Source of the DNA: Rheinheimera tangshanensis
Lineage (GTDB): Bacteria > Pseudomonadota > Gammaproteobacteria > Enterobacterales > Alteromonadaceae
Length of the DNA stretch: 64,000 nt
Reading direction: 5' to 3'
Assembly (NCBI RefSeq): GCF_014645135.1
Contig: NZ_BMLH01000009.1
Location: 62,001-126,000, forward strand
Under the pieces are notes generated by a model. That model was not told the origin of the DNA. It saw only the letters and a list, made by a program, of their open reading frames with translations, and searched no databases. Of this stretch, positions 47,220 to 53,991 are shown in pieces. How positions within the stretch are numbered: the stretch's first letter is position 1; each line of letters starts with the position of its first letter. Position numbers and translations under genes: made by a program.

Positions 47220-47639
47220 TCACCGATGTTGTACACAATCACTGGTACATGGATGCACCAGATTTTTCAGGATCTCACAGTCTTTGACCTGATGGTCATC
47301 CTGGCAAAGCTCCCGTAACGCCTGTAAATCCGCTTTTAACTGATGAAGTTGGGTTAATTGCGTGTCTAAATGCCCCAATTGCTCATCGATCAGCGTATTG
47401 ACCTGCCCACAAGGTTGGCTGGGATCTACACGAAACTTCAGGAGTTGCCGGACCAATGACAGACTCATATCAAAGGCACGGCAATGCCGGATAAATTGCA
47501 AATCTTCGAGATGGCGCTGCTGATAAGTCCGATATCCGGAGGCGGTTCTTGCCGGAGCGGCTAACAATCCCTGTTTTTCATAAAATCGGATGGTTTCCGT
47601 TTCACATCCGGCCAGCGCCGCCAGTTCACCAATTTTCAT
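47220..47639 (-). CDS. cadR: MerR-family metal regulator (CadR/PbrR-like)
   Basis: 139 residues. N-terminal winged helix (KIGELAALAGCETETIRFYEKQGLL), dimer helix with the conserved Cys (DPSQPCGQVN), then a C-terminal Cys set (ELCQDD, VKDCEILKNL, HPCTSDC) and a terminal His. This pattern belongs to Cd/Pb/Zn responsive members rather than CueR. Probable target is the promoter at 47181 for the CDF transporter and possibly the czc genes after it. The symbol is tentative. Confidence 0.82.
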   Translation of the reverse strand: MKIGELAALAGCETETIRFYEKQGLLAAPARTASGYRTYQQRHLEDLQFIRHCRAFDMSLSLVRQLLKFRVDPSQPCGQVNTLIDEQLGHLDTQLTQLHQLKADLQALRELCQDDHQVKDCEILKNLVHPCTSDCVQHR

Positions 47640-47652
47640 TGCCTTTCACCAA

Positions 47653-47670
47653 CTCTAAAGTTACTTTAAG
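47653..47670. promoter_or_regulatory. Dyad CTCTAAAG-TT-ACTTTAAG upstream of the MerR gene
   Basis: Similar to the dyad in the CDF promoter (CTTAAAGT-N2-CTTTA core), 14 nt ahead of the regulator's start codon. Probably autoregulation. The rest of 47671-47877 holds a 30-codon open frame at 47730-47822 of unknown meaning and nothing else that can be supported. Confidence 0.55.
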
Positions 47671-47877
47671 CATTAAATGTATCATAATACAGCCAGCAGA
47701 AACTGCATTTTAATTGATCAGGGATAGTGATGGAACCAAAGGTCTTGCTTGCCTATGAGAGACGTTTTGCATATATGGAGTTTGCCCATATTCTCGGTCA
47801 GCTGTCATGTGGAGTTACTTGAAGATGCTCTGGTAGGCCCTTCGCACGGCAGACTGGCGCGAAATGGCCGGGCAAAA

Positions 47878-48183
47878 CTATCGGTTGTTGTAAACACCTT
47901 TTGGACATATCTTTGAGCGCCTGCCATCTGGCAATACGGGGCGGTCGAACGTCAGTGCCTTTAAGCCGATGTCCATTCCGGAAGAACTCAGAGAAATTTT
48001 AACGCCTGTAGGTAAAAAGTAGGGCTCGTAGTCCTCACCCTGCGCGCGTAAATGCACTTGAGCTATTCCTGATTCACTTGCCACGACGACCCAAAAGTCA
48101 AAGCTCGTTTTTTCGCTTGCAAGCATGTTAAGCCGATCAGGATAAATCAAGCTCAATTTCGTAAGAATAGATCGTGCTAGCAA
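47878..48183 (-). CDS. Hypothetical protein
   Basis: 101 residues, not recognised. The sequence is soluble-looking with a beta-rich pattern (FDFWVVVASESGIAQVHLRAQG, then GVKISLSSSGMDIG, ALTFDRPVLPDGRRSKICP). The tail is faintly like the end of GspH/FimT pseudopilins, but no prepilin signal is present, so it could be a fragment. The start is uncertain. Confidence 0.4.
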   Translation of the reverse strand: MLARSILTKLSLIYPDRLNMLASEKTSFDFWVVVASESGIAQVHLRAQGEDYEPYFLPTGVKISLSSSGMDIGLKALTFDRPVLPDGRRSKICPKGVYNNR

Positions 48184-48328
48184 TTAGCGTTAGTCGAGAA
48201 ACTGAATCTGATCCAGTCAGTTGGCACTGGTTTGTGAACTACAACACCTGCTCAACGTTGACTTCAATTGGGGGCGGTGGCCAACTGAATTTAGCCAACT
48301 AATTTGGAAGAGAATCTCAGAGCTCACG

Positions 48329-48498
48329 AAAAAACGAATGTCCACAAATAAGGCAAAACAGGGATTCGTTTTTTCAAGAGCGTCTTTTCTGAACAGTCGC
48401 TATTCGCTCATAGTTGACTATCAATTAACGGGAAGATTGGCGAAACTGTTGGTAAGAAGCCAGTTATGTGGGTGGTAAATTGGCGTGTCGTTTTGCAG
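48329..48498 (+). repeat. Long dispersed repeat, copy B
   Basis: The counterpart of copy A at 26471-26640. The minus-strand reading SLFCLICGHSFF matches that of copy A (TLLCLICGHSIF), but here a stop interrupts it. The 48184-48591 gap holds no other feature. Confidence 0.7.
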
Positions 48499-48591
48499 TC
48501 AAAAGTAGAGTTGGGAACAGTTACCCAGAACGACTGAGAAGTGTGTAGATTACTAGTGGCGATTCACTAAAAGTGAAAAATAAAAAAATTA

Positions 48592-48807
48592 TTATTCATT
48601 ATCAATTAGATAACCTGGCGACATTTCCAATGCTTCAGCAATCTGGAATATCTTGATTAACGTAATATTTTGATCACCACGCTCTATATGTCCCATGTAG
48701 CTTCGCTCTATACCGGCAAGGTCTGCCAAGGCTTCTTGCGATAACCCCTTCTCTTTTCTTAGCTTACGAACTCGCTCGCCAAAAGCGACTAGACGTGGAT
48801 CTTTCAT
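48592..48807 (-). CDS. XRE-family helix-turn-helix regulator
   Basis: About 71 residues from ATG 48807 (an ATG at 48822 is also possible). Almost the whole protein is one Cro/C1-type HTH: RVRKLRKEKGLSQEALADLAGIERSYMGHIERGD, then ALEMSPGYLI. The size and sequence style match controller proteins of restriction systems and small phage-like repressors, but no restriction or methylase gene is seen. Divergent from the gene at 48929 around a perfect palindrome. Confidence 0.8.
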   Translation of the reverse strand: MKDPRLVAFGERVRKLRKEKGLSQEALADLAGIERSYMGHIERGDQNITLIKIFQIAEALEMSPGYLIDNE

Positions 48808-48849
48808 GATTGCTCTGTTCAAAAGACAGAACTATCACCAATCACTGAT

Positions 48850-48868
48850 TATATCACCACGTGATATA
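48850..48868. promoter_or_regulatory. Palindromic operator between divergent XRE gene and partner
   Basis: TATATCAC-CAC-GTGATATA, a perfect 8-bp dyad 43 nt before the XRE start codon and 60 nt before the divergent gene. A likely binding site of the XRE protein for control of both genes. Confidence 0.7.
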
Positions 48869-48928
48869 TCGCTCATTATTGATATTTTGCTCTACTCTTA
48901 ACCTATCAAGAAAAAATGAGATAAGTGT

Positions 48929-49384
48929 ATGTGGAGCAAAAATACACAAAAGTACCTTGAAAAAATACTGAACCACCCAGGGCTTTCATTCAAAAAAATC
49001 AATAAGTATAAATACTTACTCTATTATAACGAACTAAAATGGTACCTTTGGCCACGGTCCGGACGCTACCAAAAGATCTCGTCGGAAGGTGTGGTTTCGG
49101 AAATGTATATAGGTGAGCTTAAAGATTTCTACCACCGCTACCTCACAGGGGAGCTTGATTTGTCCGAAAACTTTGGCAAGACCTGGTCTAAAGAAGATGA
49201 CGATATACTGTATGACATGATTGATCTGGCTTATACATGCAGGCAGATAGCTGATGAGCTGAAACGACATCCCACAAGTGTAGCCATTCGACTGGTTAAG
49301 TATTTCGATGATGAAACCCTTCACAAACTGCTCGCTGAGGATATGTATGATGTGCCTGTAAGAGAACTGGTAGATTGGAGGTAA
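48929..49384 (+). CDS. Hypothetical protein with HTH-like C-terminal half
   Basis: 151 residues. The N-terminal half is basic and aromatic (KKINKYKYLLYYNELKWYLWPRSGRYQ). The second half (TWSKEDDDILYDMIDLAYTCRQIADELKRHPTSVAIRLVKY, shortened here) resembles a Myb/SANT-like or sigma-70 region 4-like HTH that tests for site choice. No catalytic motif. It pairs divergently with an XRE regulator. The function is unknown. Confidence 0.6.
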   Translation: MWSKNTQKYLEKILNHPGLSFKKINKYKYLLYYNELKWYLWPRSGRYQKISSEGVVSEMYIGELKDFYHRYLTGELDLSENFGKTWSKEDDDILYDMIDLAYTCRQIADELKRHPTSVAIRLVKYFDDETLHKLLAEDMYDVPVRELVDWR

Positions 49385-49696
49385 GCTGCCAATGGAAGCG
49401 TTTTAGTGGTTAGACGGAACGCATTGATGCACGTTGATTATGAAACCATAAATAACTACCCATCACGCTTTCCTAATTTCTAAATTTCATCTATATCCAA
49501 CATTGCTTAGTTAGCTCCAACTTGCAGTACGTTTATAACACTCACTCGTAACTCATTAGAATTAAAAACATAATAAACAGACAATTACCAAATATTTTCG
49601 ACTTTTGGACTCACGAAAAATCTGAAGGGTAGATCCTTCCGTATAGTTGCAGGTAGACTAATTCAAGCAATCCTATAAATCTGAGAGTAACCCAGC
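49385..49696. other. AT-rich non-coding stretch near the island's right end
   Basis: No gene can be supported. It is AT-rich and together with 50171-50318 forms the AT-rich 3' end expected of a GInt island. The promoter of the second bcp must lie here. Confidence 0.5.
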
Positions 49697-50170
49697 ATGA
49701 TTGAAATTGGACAGAAGGCACCGAGCTTTACCCTACAAAACCAAAATGATGAATCAGTGGCACTGTCATCGTTCAAAGGGAAAAAGGTTTTGGTATACTT
49801 TTATCCTCGGGCATCAACCCCAGGCTGCACTGTGCAGGCCTGTGGCCTTCGTGACGTTAAATCTGAGTTGAATGAATTAAATGTGGTTATTCTGGGTATC
49901 AGCCCAGACACACCAAAGGCTCTTGCAAATTTTACTAAAAAACAGGAACTTAATTTCAACCTACTCGCTGATGAAGACCATACCGTTTGCGAATTATATG
50001 GTGTTTGGCAACTAAAGAAATTTATGGGGCGTGAGAGTATGGGTGTCGTAAGAACTTCTTTTTTAGTGAGTGAAGAAGGAGTAATCGAACACATATTTGA
50101 TAAATTCAAAACCAAAGATCATCACGAAGTGATTTTAGATTATCTTAAAGGTAAGTTGATAGCAGGCTGA
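49697..50170 (+). CDS. bcp: Complete thiol peroxidase Bcp carried by the island
   Basis: 157 residues, family length. Peroxidatic Cys and resolving Cys in STPGCTVQACGLRD near residue 45-50, then LKKFMGRESMGVVRTSFLV and KDHHEVILDYLKG at the end. It is only moderately similar to the interrupted chromosomal copy (roughly half of the residues identical by eye), so it was not made by duplication of the split gene. It probably restores the lost peroxidase function. It also contains the AAATTTATGGGG stretch corresponding to the attack region. Confidence 0.93.
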   Translation: MIEIGQKAPSFTLQNQNDESVALSSFKGKKVLVYFYPRASTPGCTVQACGLRDVKSELNELNVVILGISPDTPKALANFTKKQELNFNLLADEDHTVCELYGVWQLKKFMGRESMGVVRTSFLVSEEGVIEHIFDKFKTKDHHEVILDYLKGKLIAG

Positions 50171-50251
50171 GTTACTAGCAGTCGACAAGGCAGTCAAACA
50201 CTCTTACCGTTGCAGCCGATTGTGATCAGAGTGCAAGATGATTTATGCACA

Positions 50252-50310
50252 CTTTAGAAATTGCACCGAATCGCTAATAAAATGCCGTTATGTGCACTCT
50301 TTATGGAGCA
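50252..50310 (+). repeat. Right imperfect end repeat of the island
   Basis: CTTTAGAAATTGCAC, then TGTGCACTC and TTTATGGAGCA. The same blocks as at 11481-11528, with an insertion of about 11 bases in the spacer. It ends 8 bases before the bcp 3' fragment. Confidence 0.55.
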
Positions 50311-50318
50311 TAAACCAA

Positions 50319-50432
50319 CATCGGATTAGTTTTCTGATTGGGCAGGATGGCAGGATCAGTAAAGTCTTTGATGACTTTAAAACCAGCAATCACCATGACG
50401 TGGTGCTGGCTTATCTGAAAAACCCTGATTAA
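50319..50432 (+). pseudogene. bcp: bcp 3' fragment, severed by the island
   Basis: Reads HRISFLIGQDGRISKVFDDF, then KTSNHHDVVLAYLKNPD and stop. This is exactly the C-terminus missing from the bcp at 11037: joining the two at the shared His codon (CAT) gives one normal Bcp. An open frame that starts at 50238 runs into it from the island, but its first 27 codons have no Bcp similarity. Confidence 0.92.
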
Positions 50433-50538
50433 CTTCCGTTAATCCTGTGAGAATGGATACCAGCCGCATTTTTAGTACTTTTTTCTGCTATCCATTATGC
50501 TCAGGTTTATTTATAAACGCTAAAAAAGGATCTGCTGT

Positions 50539-51651
50539 ATGCATAAACTATCCCTGCTCAGTCTGGTCGCTGGCCTTAGTCTGGTGACTCATCCTCTGGT
50601 GGCTGAAACTCTGAAAACCGAAAAAGCTACCTTGGACATGCAAACACTGTCATCGGGTCTCAATCACCCTTGGGCTATGCAATTTTTACCTGATGGCTCC
50701 TTGCTGGTGACCGAACGTGCAGGCTATATGCGTTACATCAGCAAAACTGGCGAAAAAAGTGAAGCCATTACTGGATTGCCCGCGGTGCATGCTAAGGGCC
50801 AGGGTGGTTTATTAGGTTTGGTGCTGGACCCTGACTTTGCAAAAAACAGCACTATTTATTTCAGTTTCAGCGAACCTCGTGAAGGTGGGGTCAATGCCAC
50901 CGCAGTAGCCAGTGCCACTCTGGATGGTCAGACATTAAAAAATGTTAAAGTGATTTTCCGGCAGGCAGAAGCTATAGACAGCAATTATCACTATGGCGGT
51001 CGTCTGGCTTTTACTCCGGCAGGCGAACTTTTTATCACCATGGGCGATCGAGGCTCTCGTCGTGACGACGCACAGAAACTATCTGGTCACTTTGGTAAAA
51101 TAGTCAAAGTAAACAAGGATGGTTCACCAGCAGCTGGAAATCCTTTTGCAAATCAGAGCGATGCCAAAGCCGACATCTGGTCTTATGGTCACCGTAATTT
51201 GCAAGGTGCAGCGATTCATCCGCAAACCGGTGCTTTATGGACTCACGAACACGGTCCTCAGGGCGGCGATGAAATCAATATTGCCACTGCAGGTAAAAAC
51301 TATGGCTGGCCAGTGATCACTTATGGTGAAGAGTACGGTGGCGGTGTGATAGGCGTAAAAACCAAAGCTGGTTTAGAGCAACCCTTGCACTACTGGGTAC
51401 CTTCTATTGCGCCAAGCGGCATGAGTTTTTACACAGGTACTCAAATCAATGGTTGGCAAAATAACCTGTTAGTGGGTTCTTTAAAATTCGGTCAGCTCGT
51501 ACGTTTAGAACTGACAGGTGACAAAGTCAGCCACGAAGAGCGCATCCGCATCGGCGCACGTATCCGTGATGTGCAGGCAGGCCCTGACGGTGCAGTGTAT
51601 CTGCTAACCGACGAAGACGACGGTAAGTTATTGCGTTTATCCCCACAATAA
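50539..51651 (+). CDS. PQQ-dependent aldose sugar dehydrogenase (YliI/Asd-like)
   Basis: 370 residues, periplasmic, with a signal peptide (ending in PLVA). The six-bladed propeller of the soluble glucose dehydrogenase family is clear: LNHPWAMQFLPDGSLLVTERAG, GQGGLLGLVLDPDF, HYGGRLAFTPAGELFITMGDRG, GHRNLQGAAIHP, WTHEHGPQGGDEIN and NYGWPVITYG. The HYGGR and HGPQGGDE segments form the PQQ and calcium sites. No pqq biosynthesis genes lie here; a PQQ-receptor-like gene follows 16 nt later. Confidence 0.9.
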   Translation: MHKLSLLSLVAGLSLVTHPLVAETLKTEKATLDMQTLSSGLNHPWAMQFLPDGSLLVTERAGYMRYISKTGEKSEAITGLPAVHAKGQGGLLGLVLDPDFAKNSTIYFSFSEPREGGVNATAVASATLDGQTLKNVKVIFRQAEAIDSNYHYGGRLAFTPAGELFITMGDRGSRRDDAQKLSGHFGKIVKVNKDGSPAAGNPFANQSDAKADIWSYGHRNLQGAAIHPQTGALWTHEHGPQGGDEINIATAGKNYGWPVITYGEEYGGGVIGVKTKAGLEQPLHYWVPSIAPSGMSFYTGTQINGWQNNLLVGSLKFGQLVRLELTGDKVSHEERIRIGARIRDVQAGPDGAVYLLTDEDDGKLLRLSPQ

Positions 51652-51667
51652 AGAGTAACCAGTCTCC

Positions 51668-53698
51668 ATGAACTATTTACCTTTTCAACTGAGCGCTTTA
51701 GCGCTCAGTTTTTTTTCTGCAGCTCTTATCGCGGTGGAAAATACGAATCCAGATGAACTACCGGCTGAAATCATTGTAGTGACAGCTCAGGGTCAGCAGT
51801 CTCCTTGGATTGGCAGCGCAGCCAGCAGTTTTCGTAAAAGCTTTGAACGACAACCCTTACAAACAGACGCAGCCAGTTTACTGCAGCATATTCCGGGCAT
51901 TCAGGCCGACAGCAGAGCCAATTATGCTCAGGACAGCCGTTTAAGTGCCCGAGGTTTTGGCAGCAGAAGTAGTTTTGGCATCCGCGGAATACGTTTATTA
52001 CAGGACGGAATTCCTTTGTCGAGCCCGGACGGCCAGGGCCAATTCAGTTCAGTATTACTGGACCAACTGGCCTCTGTTGAAGTTCTGACAGGCCCACTTG
52101 CGGTGTTGTATGGCAATGCCGCAGGTGGTGTGGTTGCTCTGCAAAGCCGCTGGCCGACAGAAAACTCAGCCTCAGTACAACTCAGTCACAGTCAGTTCGC
52201 CCGTCAGCAGCTGCTCTCAGCAGCTGTGGTAAAGGGTAAGCATGCAAGTTCCCTGAGCTTAAAAAACGCAGAGTTGCAAAGTCAACGTGCACACAGTGAT
52301 GCCAAAAAACAACAAGCACAATGGTTGTGGCAAAGCGCTTTTGAGAACGAGCTAACACTCCAACTAAGATACGACTGGTCTTATGATCCACTGCTGCAAG
52401 ACCCATTAGGTTTAACAGCACAGGAATGGCAAGAGGATCCGCGCCAAACCGCGGCCAATGCCCTCACTTTTGATACCCGTAAATTTACCAAACAACAGCA
52501 ATGGAGCATAAACCTGTCACAGCAATTTGCAGATCAAAGCTGGCGTGTGGCGGCCTGGTTTGGTCAACGTGATGTAGGTCAGTATTTGGGCTTTGATGGT
52601 TCTGCGCCAACCTCAGCCGGAGGTGTGGTTGATTTGAGCCGGCCTTATCAGGGGGTGGATGCATCCTACAGCTGGCAATTTGACAAGGTGCGCCTGAGTG
52701 TAGGTGGTGCGCTTGAACAAAGTACCGATGAACGCCGCGGTTATGTCAATAACCAGGGTGTTCAGGGTGATTTGCGCCGCGATGAGGAAGGCGAAGTACA
52801 ATCTGCTGATTTATACAGCCGCTTTGTTTGGGATCTGGACCCGGCCTGGCAATTAAGTGGTGGTGTTCGCCACTCTGATCTGGATTTTGATGTGACTGAT
52901 TTTTATAGCACAGCACAAAACCCTGACGACAGCGGATCTACTGCTTTTGCCAGAACCTCAGCCGCTCTGGCGCTCAACTTTGCTCAGTCTGAGTATGTCT
53001 CCTGGTATATCAGCGCAGGCCGCGGTTTTGAAACCCCCACCTTTACCGAGATGGCGTACCAAAGCAGTGGCGAAGGTTTAAATTTAGGATTAAAAGAGAG
53101 TACCAACCAGCAATGGGAACTGGGTAATAAATGGCAGCAAGACAACTGGCGATCCAGTCTGGCGGTATTTTTAGTTGAAAGTGAAAATGAGTTAGTGGTC
53201 GATCAGTCCAGTGGCGGTCGTACCAGTTATCGCAATGCCAGTGAAACTAAACGTACCGGTGTTGAACTGTCGACCTTATGGTTTGCCTCTGCATCCTGGC
53301 AACATCAATGGACGCTCACTCAGCTCAATGCACGTTTCACCCAAGGTGCTCTGGATGGCAAGTTACTACCTGGAGTAGCCAAACAACAGGCTCAATGGCA
53401 AATCAGTTGGATGCCGCTACAGAGCAGCGAGTGGATGTTGCAGTTTGATACCTTGTATCGCGGCAAAATAGCTACCAGCGATCAAAACCTGTTATTTGCC
53501 CCTTCAGCTACTGTCTATCATCTGAAACTAGTGACCGAAACTGCATTATCCAATCTGCAGCTGCGCTACTGGCTAGGTGTAGATAATCTGACCGATAAAA
53601 ATTATGTCGGGGCTGTAGTGGTCAATCAGGCCAATGGCCGTGCTTTTGAACCAGCATTGCCACGTTCTGTTTCTTTGGGATTAAATCTTAGCTTTTAA
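51668..53698 (+). CDS. TonB-dependent receptor, YncD/PqqU-like
   Basis: 676 residues. Signal peptide, TonB box EIIVVTAQ, plug domain (DAASLLQHIPGIQAD, then SARGFGSRSSFGIRGIRLLQDGIPLSSPDGQGQ in part) and a 22-strand barrel with terminal Phe. The RGFGxRSxFGxRG and PDGQGQ motifs match E. coli YncD, shown to import PQQ. The gene directly follows a PQQ-dependent dehydrogenase, in line with PQQ scavenging. Other ligands of the family (ferric citrate, sugars) cannot be excluded. Confidence 0.85.
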   Translation: MNYLPFQLSALALSFFSAALIAVENTNPDELPAEIIVVTAQGQQSPWIGSAASSFRKSFERQPLQTDAASLLQHIPGIQADSRANYAQDSRLSARGFGSRSSFGIRGIRLLQDGIPLSSPDGQGQFSSVLLDQLASVEVLTGPLAVLYGNAAGGVVALQSRWPTENSASVQLSHSQFARQQLLSAAVVKGKHASSLSLKNAELQSQRAHSDAKKQQAQWLWQSAFENELTLQLRYDWSYDPLLQDPLGLTAQEWQEDPRQTAANALTFDTRKFTKQQQWSINLSQQFADQSWRVAAWFGQRDVGQYLGFDGSAPTSAGGVVDLSRPYQGVDASYSWQFDKVRLSVGGALEQSTDERRGYVNNQGVQGDLRRDEEGEVQSADLYSRFVWDLDPAWQLSGGVRHSDLDFDVTDFYSTAQNPDDSGSTAFARTSAALALNFAQSEYVSWYISAGRGFETPTFTEMAYQSSGEGLNLGLKESTNQQWELGNKWQQDNWRSSLAVFLVESENELVVDQSSGGRTSYRNASETKRTGVELSTLWFASASWQHQWTLTQLNARFTQGALDGKLLPGVAKQQAQWQISWMPLQSSEWMLQFDTLYRGKIATSDQNLLFAPSATVYHLKLVTETALSNLQLRYWLGVDNLTDKNYVGAVVVNQANGRAFEPALPRSVSLGLNLSF

Positions 53699-53708
53699 TG
53701 CCGGAATT

Positions 53709-53734
53709 GAGCTTATTGCCTGAACAATAAGCTC
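53709..53734 (+). terminator. Hairpin after the TonB receptor gene
   Basis: GAGCTTATTG / CAATAAGCTC, a perfect 10-bp stem with a 6-nt loop 11 nt beyond the stop. No long T run follows. The remainder of the gap to 53991 holds the bepA promoter region. Confidence 0.6.
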
Positions 53735-53991
53735 TGACTGAAGCTAAAGCTTATATTAAGTTGAACTTCGCAGCTTTTTTTTTGCCAAATACAGTGAAAT
53801 TAATCAGTGGTTTAACAACTTTCAACTGAACCACTGTACACTCTGTCTTATTCTGGCTTTGAGAGTCTCAACAGTGCACATCTGAAGATGTCGCGACTGT
53901 TGCAGCTTTGTCAAAAAAAGCTGGGGTAAGCGGACCAAGTGAATTAAAATTATCCGTGTTTAAAGCCGGTATGACTGAGTTCAAAAAATAA

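Larger units (their letters stand above)
11400..50318 (+). mobile_element. GInt-type genomic island inserted in bcp
   Basis: The insertion splits one bcp gene (5' part ending at 11399, 3' part starting at 50319). Directly inside the left junction lies a four-gene cluster, three tyrosine-recombinase-like genes plus a small HTH/coiled-coil gene, which is the arrangement defined for GInt islands (ginABCD, cargo, AT-rich 3' end). The cargo covers envelope modification, copper resistance and divalent metal efflux. The last kilobase is AT-rich and carries a complete bcp. A CAT triplet is shared by both junctions, and longer imperfect direct repeats lie just inside both ends. Exact ends are inferred from the bcp break and may be off by a few bases. 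Confidence 0.85.

Noticed and set aside
11400-50318. Integration at a tRNA gene
   Set aside because: No tRNA-like sequence was seen at either end; the break lies within the bcp coding sequence.
50238-50432. A 64-codon gene at the island's right end
   Set aside because: Only the last 37 codons resemble Bcp; the first part is island sequence read by chance into the severed 3' fragment.
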